This document shows positions 52,318-62,215 of a stretch of DNA of 64,000 nucleotides, one piece after another. Source of the DNA: Rhodococcus sp. 14-2483-1-2 (GTDB lineage Bacteria; Actinomycetota; Actinomycetes; Mycobacteriales; Mycobacteriaceae). The notes beneath the pieces were generated by a model. The model was not told where the DNA came from. It ran no database searches and worked only from the letters and a program-made list of their open reading frames with translations. A program made the translations under genes and the position numbers. Position 1 is the stretch's first letter; every line of letters starts with the position of its first letter. The stretch covers positions 434,001-498,000 of the forward strand of contig NZ_NPFW01000022.1 of NCBI RefSeq assembly GCF_002259405.1, in the 5' to 3' direction.

Positions 52318-55047
52318 TCAGCGCAAGCGCCGTGGACCCAGGTCGGCTTTGGTCGGTTCGGGCCCGATGCGCACCCGCGCATCGGTGATCTGTGCTCCGT
52401 GGGCGGACGCCAGAACCGGCTCGCACGAGATCTCGCGAATGTCCGCAATGTCTTCTGCCAGTGCGGAAATCCGCTGAACCAGGTCGATCAGGGCATTCTT
52501 GTTGACGGGCACCGCGTTGCGATACCCGGACAGCAGCGGAGCCGCCTTCGGCGCATCGATCAGCTGCGCGGCCTCGTCCTCGGTCAGCGGCAGCACCCGG
52601 TAGGCACGATCGCCCAACAAGTCCGAGATCACTCCGGCCAGGCCGAACGAGATGAGCGATCCGAACGACGGATCGTCCTGCACGCGTACGACGCAGCCGA
52701 TTCCCTTGACCGCCATGCGTTGTACGTGCAGTAGCGGCTCGCCCGAGTCCGCCGCCAGATTCCGATACGCCACCCGCACCGCGGACGCGTCGGCCATGTC
52801 CAGGCGTACTCCGCCGAGATCCGGCCGGTGCCGCCACCGTTCGCCGGTCGCCTTCACCGCCACCGGATAGCCCAGTTCGTCTGCTGCGGCGACGGCCTCG
52901 TCCTCGTCGGTCACGGTCCGGAAGGCCACCACGTCGAGGCCGTAGCAGCCCAGCAATTCTGCGGTCTCGAAGTCCGACAGCCACCGTCCGTGACTGCCTG
53001 TCGAACGCCATCCCTCGACCAACTGCTTGGCGCGGTCGGAGTCGATGCTCTTGGGACGGACGAGATTCGACACCGGCCGCGAACGCCACGACGAGTAACG
53101 CCACGCCGCGGCGAGTGCCGCAACGGCACGCTCCGGACTCGAGTACGACGGCACCGAACCACGGACGGGATGTCCCCCCGGTCCGCGGACCGCCAGGACG
53201 TCCGGAATGCCCTCGGTGGCGAGGAACGTTGACAATACGGGCTTGTCGGATCCACGGACGGCGTTGCCGAGCGCGGCCGCGAACGGTTCGACCTCGACCG
53301 CGACCGGTGGCACGAACACGACGATGACGGCGTCGATGTCGGACGCGGCCAGCGCCGACGACACGGCTGCGGCGAATTCCTCGGGTCCCGCCTGCGGGCC
53401 GACATCGGTCGGATTGCTCGCATGCAGGCCCTTGGCTCGCGCCGCGTCCACTGCCAGCACACCCAGAGCCGTCGAATTTCCCACCACGGCAACCCTCGGG
53501 CCGACCGGAAGAGGCTGATTTCCGAACAGGACGGCGCAGTCGAACAGTTCGGAGATGGTGTCGACCTGGATGACCCCGGCCTGCGCGAACAGTGCGCGCA
53601 CGATCGAGTCGTCGATGTCGGCACCGATCGCGTGTGCGGGCGGCACGGCCCCACGGCCGCTCTTGACCGCGATGATGGGCTTGGTGCGCGCCACCCGTCG
53701 GGCGATCCTGGTGAACTTCCTGGGATTACCGAAGCTCTCGAGGTACAGCAGAATGACCTCGGTGGCCGGGTCCGAATCCCAGTACTGCAGTAGGTCGTTT
53801 CCGGACACGTCGGCGCGGTTACCGGCCGAGACGAACGTCGACAGCCCGAGCCTACGGTTGGCGGCCTCGTCCAGGATGGCGATGCCGAGGGCACCGGACT
53901 GACAGAAGAACCCGACGTTGCCCGGAGTGGGCAGATGCGGAGCCAGCGTGGCGTTCAGGCCGAACTCGGGATCGGTGTTCGCCACACCGAGCGCGTTGGG
54001 CCCGATCAGCCGCATACCGTGTGCCCGCGCGGCGAGCACCAGCCTGCGCTCGCTCTCCTGCCCCGCGGGTCCGGTCTCGCCGAACCCACCCGACACCACC
54101 AGCAGCGCTTTGACGCCCTTGTCGAGGCAGTCGTCGAGTACCGCGTCGATCGCATCGGCCGGTACCGCGGCGATCGCCAGATCGACCGGATCCGGGATGT
54201 CGTGCACCGTGGCGTAGGCGCGGACCCCGCGGACGGAACGATGGTCGGCGTTGACGGGATAGACCGGGCCGGTGAAGTTGCCGGCCAGCAAATTCGCGAG
54301 AACCGCGTTGCCCACCTTCGAGCTGTCCGTCGATGCACCGATCACGGCCACCGATCGTGGGCTGAGCACGTTGCGCACACTGCGGGCCTCGGCGGCACGC
54401 TCACGCGAATTGCGTACCGACAGCAGAGCTTCGCTCGGGTCGATGGCGAACTCCAGTCGCAGCACACCACCCTCGAAGGACCTGCTGACCTGATACCCCG
54501 CTTCACGGAAGACGGTGACCATGTTCCGGTTCTCGGCGAGCACCTCGGCGACGAACATGTTCACCCCGTTCTCGGCGGCCGCTCCCGCAAGGTGTTCGAG
54601 CAGGATCGGCCCCAGACCGCGGCCCTGGTGCGCGTCGGCGACGACGAAGGCCACCTCAGCGGAGTTGCCGTCCCCCTCAGGCAGTCGTTCGTATCGGCCG
54701 ACCGCGATGATGTCGTCACCGAGCACCGCAACGAACGCCACCCGGTCGTGGTGGTCGACCGTGGTGAAATTGAGCACGTCGCGCTGGGGCATCGTGGGGT
54801 AGGGACCGAAATATCGCAGGTATCTCGTGCGCTCGGACAGCCTGCCGTGGAACGCGACGATGCGCTCGGAGTCCGACGGGACGATGGGGCGTAGGTGCAC
54901 CACACCGCCGTCGGAGGTCAGGACGTCCGCAACCCAGTGCCGCGGAAAGGATGTCTCGGCTCGCTCTCGGGCCAGGTCCTTGTCGGTCGGGTCCGACGCC
55001 GCGACGGCCGGCTCTTCGGCCGAGGGGCTGTCGGTCGGATCAGTCAC
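52318..55047 (-). CDS. GNAT acetyltransferase fused to ADP-forming acyl-CoA synthetase-like domains (Pat type)
   Basis: Large protein of 909 aa. An N-terminal GNAT domain (about 35-200) has the acetyl-CoA loop AHQGRGLGPILLEHL. It is followed by an NDP-forming acyl-CoA synthetase module: CoA-binding domain (SVAVIGASTDSSKVGNAV), ligase domains (FFCQSGALGIAILDEA) and a C-terminal ATP-grasp (ELGYPVAVKATGERWRHRP). This GNAT-first order is that of actinobacterial protein lysine acetyltransferases such as S. lividans PatA, which acetylate and silence acetyl-CoA synthetase. GTG at 55047 overlaps the acuC stop by 8 bp, pairing a likely acetylase with a likely deacetylase. Confidence 0.87.
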   Translation of the reverse strand: MTDPTDSPSAEEPAVAASDPTDKDLARERAETSFPRHWVADVLTSDGGVVHLRPIVPSDSERIVAFHGRLSERTRYLRYFGPYPTMPQRDVLNFTTVDHHDRVAFVAVLGDDIIAVGRYERLPEGDGNSAEVAFVVADAHQGRGLGPILLEHLAGAAAENGVNMFVAEVLAENRNMVTVFREAGYQVSRSFEGGVLRLEFAIDPSEALLSVRNSRERAAEARSVRNVLSPRSVAVIGASTDSSKVGNAVLANLLAGNFTGPVYPVNADHRSVRGVRAYATVHDIPDPVDLAIAAVPADAIDAVLDDCLDKGVKALLVVSGGFGETGPAGQESERRLVLAARAHGMRLIGPNALGVANTDPEFGLNATLAPHLPTPGNVGFFCQSGALGIAILDEAANRRLGLSTFVSAGNRADVSGNDLLQYWDSDPATEVILLYLESFGNPRKFTRIARRVARTKPIIAVKSGRGAVPPAHAIGADIDDSIVRALFAQAGVIQVDTISELFDCAVLFGNQPLPVGPRVAVVGNSTALGVLAVDAARAKGLHASNPTDVGPQAGPEEFAAAVSSALAASDIDAVIVVFVPPVAVEVEPFAAALGNAVRGSDKPVLSTFLATEGIPDVLAVRGPGGHPVRGSVPSYSSPERAVAALAAAWRYSSWRSRPVSNLVRPKSIDSDRAKQLVEGWRSTGSHGRWLSDFETAELLGCYGLDVVAFRTVTDEDEAVAAADELGYPVAVKATGERWRHRPDLGGVRLDMADASAVRVAYRNLAADSGEPLLHVQRMAVKGIGCVVRVQDDPSFGSLISFGLAGVISDLLGDRAYRVLPLTEDEAAQLIDAPKAAPLLSGYRNAVPVNKNALIDLVQRISALAEDIADIREISCEPVLASAHGAQITDARVRIGPEPTKADLGPRRLR

Positions 55048-56308
55048 GCGGGTCCTCCGGATCGAGTCCGAGCAGTGGAAACACTGCTCGACGGGTGGCG
55101 ATGATCGCCGAGTCGACGCGTTCGAGCGCCCTGTCGGTGCCGTCGGTCCCGGCGAGAGATCCTCCGGGTCCGTCCCAGGCGGGATAGTCGACGTCTCCCC
55201 CGTCACCCATGGTCTGCGGCAGGTCGACACTCGGCGCCATGGTCCTTACTCGCTCGCGCCACGTGTCCGGCAGCGCCGACATCGGGTCGATGTCGCGACC
55301 GAGAGCGGCAGCGATGAGGTGCGTCCACGACCGTGGAACGACGCGCACCAAGCCGTACCCGCCACCGCCGACGGCCAACCACCGACCTTCGGAATGTTGG
55401 TCCGCCAGATCACGCATGGCCAGGAACGCAGCGTTCTGGCCGTCGACGGTCAGCGCCAGATCCGCGAGAGGATCCTCGCGGTGGCTGTCGACACCGCATT
55501 GACTGACGATGATCTGCGGCCTGAACGCGCCGATCGCGCCGGGCACGATCGCGTGGAACGCGCGCAACCACAACCGATCTGCGGTGCCGGGAAGCAGCGG
55601 AACGTTGATGGAGGTTCCCTCACCGCGTTCGGTTCCCACCTCGGTCGACCATCCGGTGTTCGGCCACAGCGTTGCCGGATGTTGGTGCAACGAGACGGTG
55701 AGCACTCTCGGGTCACCGAGAAAGGCCGCTTGAACGCCGTCACCGTGGTGAGCGTCGACGTCGATGTAGGCGATGCGGTCGAACCCGTTGTCCAGCAACC
55801 ACGAGATGGCGATCGCGGCGTCGTTGTAGACGCAGAAGCCCGAGGCCCAGTCGGCCATCGCGTGGTGCATGCCGCCACCGATGCTCACTGCCCGTCGGGC
55901 ACGACCCGACGCGATTTCGCGAGCGGCGGCCAGCGAGCCACCGGCGAGCATGGCGCTCGCCTCGTGCATCTGCGGAAACACCGGGTTGTCGTCGGAACCG
56001 AGTCCGTGGACGACGGCGTCGGGATCGCGCAGGGCCGGGCCCTGGGACGGTGCCTGTTTGACTGCCTCGATGTAGGCGCTGGTGTGAAACCGGAGGAGCT
56101 CGGAATCCGGTGCAGCGGCAGGCTCGACCAATTCGATGCCCTCGAGCAGGCCGATGTCGGTGGCGAGCGCCATCGTCAGATCGAGTCGAGTCGGGTTCAT
56201 CGGGTGGTCGTCGCTCCACCGGTAGCCGAGGTAGTCCGCGCTCCACACGACGATGTCCTCGGGGCGGTTCGGGATGGACGCGGCGGCGCGTGTCGCCTGA
56301 TCAGACAT
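55040..56308 (-). CDS. acuC: AcuC-like histone-deacetylase-family protein
   Basis: Zinc-dependent class I HDAC-fold protein of 422 aa. The active-site histidine pair is in GGGMHHAMAD, the zinc ligands in IDVDAHHGDG and in CGVDSHREDPL, and the Tyr loop in VGGGGYGL. AcuC deacetylates acetyl-CoA synthetase in Bacillus. Here the gene comes first and the acetyltransferase gene overlaps its end, suggesting a reversible protein-acetylation switch on central carbon metabolism. ATG at 56308 is preceded by TAGTTT at the leaderless distance. Deacetylation of polyamines or small molecules is an alternative for this fold. Confidence 0.9.
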   Translation of the reverse strand: MSDQATRAAASIPNRPEDIVVWSADYLGYRWSDDHPMNPTRLDLTMALATDIGLLEGIELVEPAAAPDSELLRFHTSAYIEAVKQAPSQGPALRDPDAVVHGLGSDDNPVFPQMHEASAMLAGGSLAAAREIASGRARRAVSIGGGMHHAMADWASGFCVYNDAAIAISWLLDNGFDRIAYIDVDAHHGDGVQAAFLGDPRVLTVSLHQHPATLWPNTGWSTEVGTERGEGTSINVPLLPGTADRLWLRAFHAIVPGAIGAFRPQIIVSQCGVDSHREDPLADLALTVDGQNAAFLAMRDLADQHSEGRWLAVGGGGYGLVRVVPRSWTHLIAAALGRDIDPMSALPDTWRERVRTMAPSVDLPQTMGDGGDVDYPAWDGPGGSLAGTDGTDRALERVDSAIIATRRAVFPLLGLDPEDPRD

Positions 56309-56314
56309 AGGACA

Positions 56315-56320
56315 AAACTA
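56315..56320 (-). promoter_or_regulatory. -10 element of acuC, predicted leaderless
   Basis: TAGTTT on the minus strand ends 6 nt before the ATG at 56308, without ribosome-binding site. Confidence 0.45.
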
Positions 56321-56463
56321 CGTTGTCGGGCGGGATGGTGTTGCCGGGTTCCGGTGTTGTCCCGAGAGTCCCCTTGTGAGAAGCCATGGGAAACGACGTC
56401 CACCGTTGTGGTGCGCCGCGCCCGCTGCGTCTGGGTGCAGCGCCTATTTCGGGGCGCTGACGG

Positions 56464-56469
56464 TAGGAT
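56464..56469 (+). promoter_or_regulatory. candidate -10 element of ideR
   Basis: TAGGAT about 24 bp before the ideR GTG predicts a short leader containing AAGGGG. No iron-box palindrome was recognised here. Confidence 0.38.
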
Positions 56470-56492
56470 CGAACCCGACGAAGGGGTTGAGT

Positions 56493-57179
56493 GTGAAGGA
56501 TCTGGTCGACACCACGGAGATGTACCTCCGGACGATCTACGATTTGGAAGAAGAGGGCGTGATTCCGCTCCGCGCGCGAATCGCCGAACGACTGGAACAA
56601 AGTGGTCCCACCGTCAGCCAGACCGTTGCTCGGATGGAGCGCGACGGGCTGTTGTCCGTCGCGGGCGACCGACACCTGGAGCTGACAGAGAAGGGCCGAA
56701 GCCTGGCGGTTGCGGTCATGCGCAAGCACCGCTTGGCCGAGCGTCTGCTCGTGGACATCATCGGTCTGCGTTGGGAAGACGTGCACGCCGAAGCATGCCG
56801 CTGGGAACACGTGATGAGCGAGGAAGTCGAGCGGCGTCTGGTCACCGTGCTGAACAACCCGACCACCTCGCCGTACGGCAACCCGATCCCCGGTCTCGAG
56901 GAACTCGGTCTCGGCCGGTCGACTCTGGCACCGGAGGCTCTCATCCGCCTCACCGATGTGCCTGTGGGCCAGCCGACTGCGGTGGTCGTGCGACGCCTCG
57001 CCGAGCACGTTCAGTCCGACCCCGAGGTCATCGCGCAGCTTCGCGAAGCGGGCGTGGTCCCCGATGCTCGGGTTACAGTCGAGGCCAAGCCCGGATCGGT
57101 CACGATCACGGTGCCAGGACACAGCGGTGTCGACATATCCGAAGAAATGGCGCACGCCGTCCAGGTGAAGAAGGTCTGA
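56493..57179 (+). CDS. ideR: iron-dependent repressor IdeR (DtxR family)
   Basis: Metal-activated repressor of 228 aa controlling siderophore, iron uptake and storage genes. The residue numbering equals that of M. tuberculosis IdeR: metal site 1 is His79, Glu83, His98 and site 2 Met10, Cys102, Glu105, His106, all present. The helix-turn-helix lies at about 27-50 ([21 protein letters not shown]), and an SH3-like domain ends the chain ([14 protein letters not shown]). GTG at 56493 has AAGGGG upstream; the frame is open to 56376 but not conserved. galE follows by 46 bp and is probably co-transcribed. Confidence 0.96.
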   Translation: MKDLVDTTEMYLRTIYDLEEEGVIPLRARIAERLEQSGPTVSQTVARMERDGLLSVAGDRHLELTEKGRSLAVAVMRKHRLAERLLVDIIGLRWEDVHAEACRWEHVMSEEVERRLVTVLNNPTTSPYGNPIPGLEELGLGRSTLAPEALIRLTDVPVGQPTAVVVRRLAEHVQSDPEVIAQLREAGVVPDARVTVEAKPGSVTITVPGHSGVDISEEMAHAVQVKKV

Positions 57180-57225
57180 CCTCACACCGACGACGGCGTT
57201 GGACGCGTGTGAGGGAGAACGAACA

Positions 57226-58206
57226 GTGAAGCTTCTGGTTACCGGTGGTGCGGGATACGTCGGCAGCGTCTGCGCGGCCGTGCTCGTCGAGCGTGGTCAC
57301 GAGGTCGTCGTCGTGGACAACCTGTCCACCGGTAACCGGGACGCCGTGCCCGGTGGTGCCACCTTCGTCGAAGGTGACATCAAGGACGTGGCCGCGGACG
57401 TGCTGATCGGCGGCGGCTTCGACGCCGTCCTGCACTTCGCCGCGCAATCTCTCGTGGGCGAGTCGGTGGTCTCGCCCGACAAGTACTGGAGCGGAAACGT
57501 CGTCACCTCGCTGGCGTTGCTCGATGCCATCCGAGCATCCGGCACCGCGAAGCTGGTGTTCTCCTCGACCGCCGCCACGTACGGCGAGCCGGAGAAGACT
57601 CCCATCACCGAGGACGCGCCCACCCGCCCCACCAATCCCTACGGCGCCACCAAACTCGCGATCGATCATGCGATCACGTCGTACGCCGCCGCCTACGGCC
57701 TTGCCGCCACCAGCCTCCGGTACTTCAACGTCGCCGGTGCCTACAACGGTTTCGGCGAGAATCGCGTCGTCGAGACCCACCTGATTCCGCTCGTGCTTCA
57801 GGTCGCTCTCGGACAGCGCGAGAAGATCTCGGTGTTCGGTACCGACTGGCCCACTCCGGACGGTACGGCTGTGCGCGACTACATCCACGTCGCCGACCTC
57901 GCCGAGGCGCACATCCTCGCCGTCGACGCGGCACAACCGGGCGAGCACACCATCTACAACCTCGGCAGCGGCACCGGATTCTCCGTCCACGAGGTCATTT
58001 CGTCCTGCGAGCGCGTCACCGGCCTGCCCATCGCCGTCGAACACGCACCCCGTCGCGCCGGGGATCCGGCCGTCCTGATCGCCTCCAGCGCGCGAGCAAT
58101 GGAGGAACTGAAGTGGTCGCCGGAGCTGACCGATCTCGATCGGATCGTGGCCGACGCGTGGGCATTCCTCCAGCACCTCGGCGATCGGTCGCACGCAGCG
58201 CGCTGA
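57226..58206 (+). CDS. galE: UDP-glucose 4-epimerase
   Basis: Interconverts UDP-glucose and UDP-galactose, the precursor of cell-wall galactan. The 326-aa protein starts [19 protein letters not shown] (NAD-binding GxxGxxG). The catalytic motif is Tyr-x-x-x-Lys in [12 protein letters not shown], with Ser/Thr in [13 protein letters not shown] at 57226 has GAGGGAGAA upstream. It follows ideR directly, as reported for related corynebacteria where dtxR precedes galE. A more general sugar epimerase cannot be excluded, but the sequence is a close GalE type. Confidence 0.92.
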   Translation: MKLLVTGGAGYVGSVCAAVLVERGHEVVVVDNLSTGNRDAVPGGATFVEGDIKDVAADVLIGGGFDAVLHFAAQSLVGESVVSPDKYWSGNVVTSLALLDAIRASGTAKLVFSSTAATYGEPEKTPITEDAPTRPTNPYGATKLAIDHAITSYAAAYGLAATSLRYFNVAGAYNGFGENRVVETHLIPLVLQVALGQREKISVFGTDWPTPDGTAVRDYIHVADLAEAHILAVDAAQPGEHTIYNLGSGTGFSVHEVISSCERVTGLPIAVEHAPRRAGDPAVLIASSARAMEELKWSPELTDLDRIVADAWAFLQHLGDRSHAAR

Positions 58207-58246
58207 CCCACGTCTGCGGCCGATCATCATTGCTGCGAACGGGCCG

Positions 58247-59362
58247 TCACCGTCGACCGAACGGGTCGCCGGGCAGCCGAACTCCGCAGGCACGTGCACA
58301 TGCGAAGCCGCTCTCGGCCACTTCGCGAACGAGTTCGGGACCTGCGCCTGCGCTGAGCGATCTGTCCAGCAGTCGCGCCAACGAGTAGGTCTCGTCGGCT
58401 TCCAGTGCCGCATCGATCGCGATACGGGCCATCGGCCCATCTCCGCGCACGTAGGCACTGAAGGCCAGAAGTGTTGCGGCGATGGCGCGTTCGCACTTCG
58501 GCAGGACGCGGGACATCGTCGCCCAGAACTCTTCGACGAATCCCGCGTCGTCGCCGAGGGTCAGAGCCAGCAGTGCGTCACGCACCTGGACGTGGCCGAT
58601 CGCGAGCGCGATCCGAGCGATGTCGGTCGGGTCCAATTCGGTGTCGTACGGTCCCCGCGCGACGTACGACAGCACCGACGTCAGCTCGTCGCCACGAGAC
58701 CGGCCGCCGTCCCGTCGTAGTCGCGAGATCTCGGCCGCAACGGCCCGCACGGTCGCGTCGGGGCCCGGCGCTACGGTCTCGGCCAGCTCGCACCTGGACC
58801 GTCGGACGGAGTAGCCGTCGAGCACGCGGGCGACGGTCATCGGCGACGCCGACGGATCCGATATCAGGCCGTGCCGCTGCGGTCCGCGCAACGACCACCA
58901 GTCGGCGGCATCGGCGATCTCCGATGCCGCGAGGGCCTCGCTGAGCTGCACTCCGAACGATGCGAGTGTGGCGTCGAGTTCGATCACCAACGCTTCCACG
59001 TCGAGCAGATGCGGCGTTCTGACGGTTCGATCGAGCCTGTCGTCGACGAACACCGCCATGACCGCGGGGATGTTCTCCGTAGCGCAGTACCCGGCCAGGT
59101 AGCCGATGACGTCGAGCATCTCCGGGGTCGCGCGGGTGTGACCGCCGGCGCGCCGATCGACGTGTTCGCCTGCCAGGACGAGGTCGTGACGCATCGTGGG
59201 TCCCACGCTGGCACCGCCGTCCTTGACCGCGATGAGCACCATCGATCGATGCGGGTGGAACCCGAGCATGGCCGGTACGGCTGCCATCAGGTCGCTCGCG
59301 TGGCCGAGGCGCACGCGATGGCGCGAGTCGAAGTTGTCGTGAGAATTCGTCGGTGTGTACAT
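58247..59362 (-). CDS. DUF4192 family protein (Rv2712c-like)
   Basis: Soluble protein of 371 aa. DUF4192 marks are the N-terminal LGHASDLMAAVPAMLGFHPHRSMVLIAV and the C-terminal half with repeats of short helices (AIGHVQVRDALLALTLGDD, ARIAIDAALEADETYSLARLLDRSL). No catalytic motif stands out, and no function is known to me. It is convergent with galE (40 bp between stops). A homologue lies beside sthA in M. tuberculosis, whereas here a lipoprotein and mscR genes intervene. Confidence 0.86.
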   Translation of the reverse strand: MYTPTNSHDNFDSRHRVRLGHASDLMAAVPAMLGFHPHRSMVLIAVKDGGASVGPTMRHDLVLAGEHVDRRAGGHTRATPEMLDVIGYLAGYCATENIPAVMAVFVDDRLDRTVRTPHLLDVEALVIELDATLASFGVQLSEALAASEIADAADWWSLRGPQRHGLISDPSASPMTVARVLDGYSVRRSRCELAETVAPGPDATVRAVAAEISRLRRDGGRSRGDELTSVLSYVARGPYDTELDPTDIARIALAIGHVQVRDALLALTLGDDAGFVEEFWATMSRVLPKCERAIAATLLAFSAYVRGDGPMARIAIDAALEADETYSLARLLDRSLSAGAGPELVREVAESGFACARACGVRLPGDPFGRR

Positions 59363-59513
59363 ACCGAAGAATCCTGGCCGGGGTTCCGACGACCGATCGC
59401 GTCTCGACCTGGGCTTTCGTACTGCCCTGTGGAGAACCGCCCTGCTGTGGATCGATCGTGTCGCCGGAGCTGTGGACGACCGATTCGCGTCGGTGCCGTC
59501 TGCTAGAGCCGCG

Positions 59514-60224
59514 TCAGCTCTGGCCGACCTTCTGGACTGCCGCGGTGAACAGCTCGTCGAGGGTCATCGCATCGGGCGTGCCCGAGCCGAACGACATGAA
59601 CGTGGCCGACACGCGCACTCCGTCGATCTGGGCCATCAACGTCAGCATCGACTGCGTGACGGCGTCGCCGCCGGCCCCCGATGCAACGGTCTGCCGGACG
59701 GCCAAGGTGTCGTCCGCATCGATGGGCGGTGCAGGCGTCAGAGTGGAGGTCACCGTCGAGGTCGCGCCGGACTTGGTTGCGGTGACCTCGCCGCACTGTT
59801 CGAGCTGCTCCTTGCGCGCCGAGAGCGGTTCGTCCACTGCGGTCAATTCGATCGAGATGGTCGACCGACTGTCGTTGTCGGTGCCGACGATCATGGCCGT
59901 GCCCGTCGGGCCGAAATCCTGGTCGGCGGGTTTGCAGCCCGCCGGGCTGACCTCGGCACCGGCAGGTATTCCGCTGAGATCGGGTGCGGCCTGCGAGATC
60001 GCCTGCTGGGGCAGCACCAGGGCGTCGTACGGGGCCGGGAAGCTGGACGGGTCGATCAGCAACGTGTTCAGATCCACGCCGGACTGCGACGGCGAAGTGG
60101 GGGTACCCGCGCTTGGCTCGGGAGTGCCGGTGACCGTGGAACTGCAGCCGACCAGCACGAGAGCTGCGATCGCTGCCGAGGTCGCGGCGATGGACAGGCG
60201 GGTTCTGCGTGCGGCGGGGCTCAC
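59514..60224 (-). CDS. secreted lipoprotein (DUF5642-like sensor domain)
   Basis: Lipoprotein of 236 aa: positively charged start (RRTRL), a hydrophobic segment and the lipobox LVGC with Cys27 as the lipidated residue, followed by a Ser/Thr/Pro-rich linker. The folded part (about 50-236) has two conserved-looking cysteines (Cys113-type in PAGCKPAD and in LEQCGEV) that could form a disulfide, as in the mycobacterial LppA/PknH-sensor-like or DUF5642 proteins. GTG at 60224 with GAGGA upstream is chosen because it starts the signal peptide. Function unknown. It lies 112 bp after the MBL hydrolase gene. Confidence 0.78.
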   Translation of the reverse strand: MSPAARRTRLSIAATSAAIAALVLVGCSSTVTGTPEPSAGTPTSPSQSGVDLNTLLIDPSSFPAPYDALVLPQQAISQAAPDLSGIPAGAEVSPAGCKPADQDFGPTGTAMIVGTDNDSRSTISIELTAVDEPLSARKEQLEQCGEVTATKSGATSTVTSTLTPAPPIDADDTLAVRQTVASGAGGDAVTQSMLTLMAQIDGVRVSATFMSFGSGTPDAMTLDELFTAAVQKVGQS

Positions 60225-60336
60225 AAGACGTCCTCTTCGGGTCGGTGGGACGCCGCAGCACACGCTCCGGCGTCCCACCACTGTCTCATTCCGACCACCT
60301 CGAACGCGGCAGGCGACCCGCCGCGGTGTCGTGAAT

Positions 60337-60969
60337 TCAGCTGCCGCGGGCGATCCACTCCTCGAGGTGCGGTGCTTCGTCACCGATGCGCGTCCCGTCA
60401 CCGTGGCCGGTGTTGACTCGGGTGTCGACGGGAAGGGCGAAGAGCCGGTCGCGGATGGACCCGATGATGGTCGGGAAATCCGAGTACGACCGTCCGGTGG
60501 CTCCCGGGCCGCCGGAGAAAAGGGTGTCGCCGCTGAACAACTCCCCCGCTTCGGGCAGGTACAGGCACGTCGATCCCGGTGAGTGCCCCGGCGTGTGCAG
60601 CGCCAGGATGTCGGTACCGGCGACGGTGATGCGCTGACCGTCCTCGAGAGTCGAGTGCCCGACGCCCGGGTGCGTCTGCTGCCACAGCATGTCGTCGGCG
60701 GGGTGCAGCAGGATCGGCGCGTCGAGGGTGTCCGAGAGTTCGGGGGCGACGGTCACGTGATCGTTGTGTCCGTGGGTGCAGACGATCGCCTTGACGGTGC
60801 GGCCGGCGACCGCGTCGACGATCGGGGCCGCGGTGTGCGCTGCGTCGACGATGACCACCTCGTCGTCGTCACCGATCAGCCAGATGTTGTTGTCGACGTC
60901 CCAGGTGCCACCGTCGAGGCTGAAGGTTCCGGAGGTGACGACGTTCTGGACGCGGAAGGTCCCGCTCAC
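60337..60969 (-). CDS. metallo-beta-lactamase-fold hydrolase (Rv2260-like)
   Basis: Hydrolase of 210 aa with the zinc-binding motif [13 protein letters not shown], further ligands in [15 protein letters not shown] and [11 protein letters not shown], and the closing TGHGDGT. The GTG start at 60969 overlaps the mscR stop (GTGA). The pairing with a mycothiol-dependent formaldehyde dehydrogenase equals Rv2259-Rv2260 and suggests that it hydrolyses the thioester product S-formylmycothiol to formate, like a glyoxalase II. This role is inferred from context and fold. Confidence 0.87.
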   Translation of the reverse strand: MSGTFRVQNVVTSGTFSLDGGTWDVDNNIWLIGDDDEVVIVDAAHTAAPIVDAVAGRTVKAIVCTHGHNDHVTVAPELSDTLDAPILLHPADDMLWQQTHPGVGHSTLEDGQRITVAGTDILALHTPGHSPGSTCLYLPEAGELFSGDTLFSGGPGATGRSYSDFPTIIGSIRDRLFALPVDTRVNTGHGDGTRIGDEAPHLEEWIARGS

Positions 60970-62051
60970 AGGACCACCACCGAACGCAGGACGGTGCCCT
61001 GATGCATCTTCTCGAACGCGGCTTCGACGTCGTCGATGGTGATGCGTTCGGTGACGAACTTCTCGAGCGGCAGACGGCCCTGCTGGTACAGATCCACCAA
61101 CTGCGGGAAGTCGCGCTCGGGTAGGCAGTCTCCGTACCAGGACGATTTCAGCGATCCGCCGCGGGAGAAGAAGTCGATCAGCGGCATCTCGAGGGTCATC
61201 TCGGGTGTCGGCACGCCGACGAGCACCACGGTTCCGGCGAGGTCGCGGGCGTAGAACGCCTGCTTCCAGGTCTCCGGACGGCCGACCGCATCGATGACCA
61301 CGTCGGCGCCGAAGCCTCCGGTGAGCTCCTGGACGGCCTCGACGGCGTCGACCTGCGAGGAGTCGACGGTGTGGGTGGCTCCGAGACCGAGTGCCCATTC
61401 GAGCTTGCCCGGGTCACGGTCGACCGCGATGATCGTCGATGCGCCGGCCAGGCGTGCTCCGGCGATCGCGGCATCACCGACACCGCCGCAGCCGATCACG
61501 GCCACCGAATCTCCGCGTGAGACGTGGCCGGTGTTCATCGCTGCGCCCAGCCCGGCCATCACTCCGCAGCCGAGCAGTCCGACGACAGCGGGATCGGCGT
61601 CTGCGGCGACCTTGGTGCACTGGCCCTCGTGCACCAGGGTCTTCTCGGCGAAGGCTCCGATGCCCAGCGCCGGTGTCAGCTCGGTGCCGTCCTCCAGGGT
61701 CATCTTCTGTGCTGCGTTGTGGGTGTCGAAGCAGTACCACGGGGTGCCGCGCTTGCAGGCTCGACATTCACCGCACACTGCGCGCCAGTTCAGCACGACG
61801 AAGTCTCCGACCTCGACGTGCTCGACGCGGTCGCCGATGGTCTCGACGATTCCGGCTGCCTCGTGTCCGAGCAGGAACGGGAATTCGTCGTTGATGCCGC
61901 CCTCGCGGTAGTGCAGGTCGGTGTGACACACCCCGCAGGCCTGGATCTTCACGACGACTTCGTTGGGCCCGGGATCGGGGATGGTGATCGTCTCGATGGA
62001 GACGGGCTCGCCCTTGCTCTTGGCGACGACGGCGCGGACCTGCTGCGGCAT
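60966..62051 (-). CDS. mscR: S-(hydroxymethyl)mycothiol dehydrogenase / S-nitrosomycothiol reductase
   Basis: Zinc-dependent medium-chain dehydrogenase of 361 aa, the same length as Rv2259 (MscR). It oxidises the mycothiol adduct of formaldehyde with NAD+ and can reduce S-nitrosomycothiol. Catalytic zinc ligands lie in ACGVCHTD and GHEAAG; the structural zinc is held by [18 protein letters not shown] binds at [15 protein letters not shown]. The segment [19 protein letters not shown] matches the mycothiol-specific group. ATG at 62051 has GGAGGAAC upstream. First gene of a two-gene operon with the MBL hydrolase. Mycothiol as cofactor fits an actinomycete. Confidence 0.92.
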   Translation of the reverse strand: MPQQVRAVVAKSKGEPVSIETITIPDPGPNEVVVKIQACGVCHTDLHYREGGINDEFPFLLGHEAAGIVETIGDRVEHVEVGDFVVLNWRAVCGECRACKRGTPWYCFDTHNAAQKMTLEDGTELTPALGIGAFAEKTLVHEGQCTKVAADADPAVVGLLGCGVMAGLGAAMNTGHVSRGDSVAVIGCGGVGDAAIAGARLAGASTIIAVDRDPGKLEWALGLGATHTVDSSQVDAVEAVQELTGGFGADVVIDAVGRPETWKQAFYARDLAGTVVLVGVPTPEMTLEMPLIDFFSRGGSLKSSWYGDCLPERDFPQLVDLYQQGRLPLEKFVTERITIDDVEAAFEKMHQGTVLRSVVVL

Positions 62052-62215
62052 GTGTTCCTCCACTGTAAATCGGGTGTTTCGTGCTCTGTTCAGCCTCGCA
62101 CAACGCATCAGCACGTGGCGACATCTGCATGGGTTCGATGCTTCGAATCGCGGAGTTCACAAGGTTGTGACCGGGCGGGCACGCAGTCTTTGCGTACGAG
62201 CGGTACCTATGACGA

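Noticed and set aside
54827..57229. 800-codon plus-strand frame across the acetyltransferase, acuC and ideR
   Set aside because: Antisense or out-of-frame to genes with clear motifs; arginine-rich composition typical of a chance frame.
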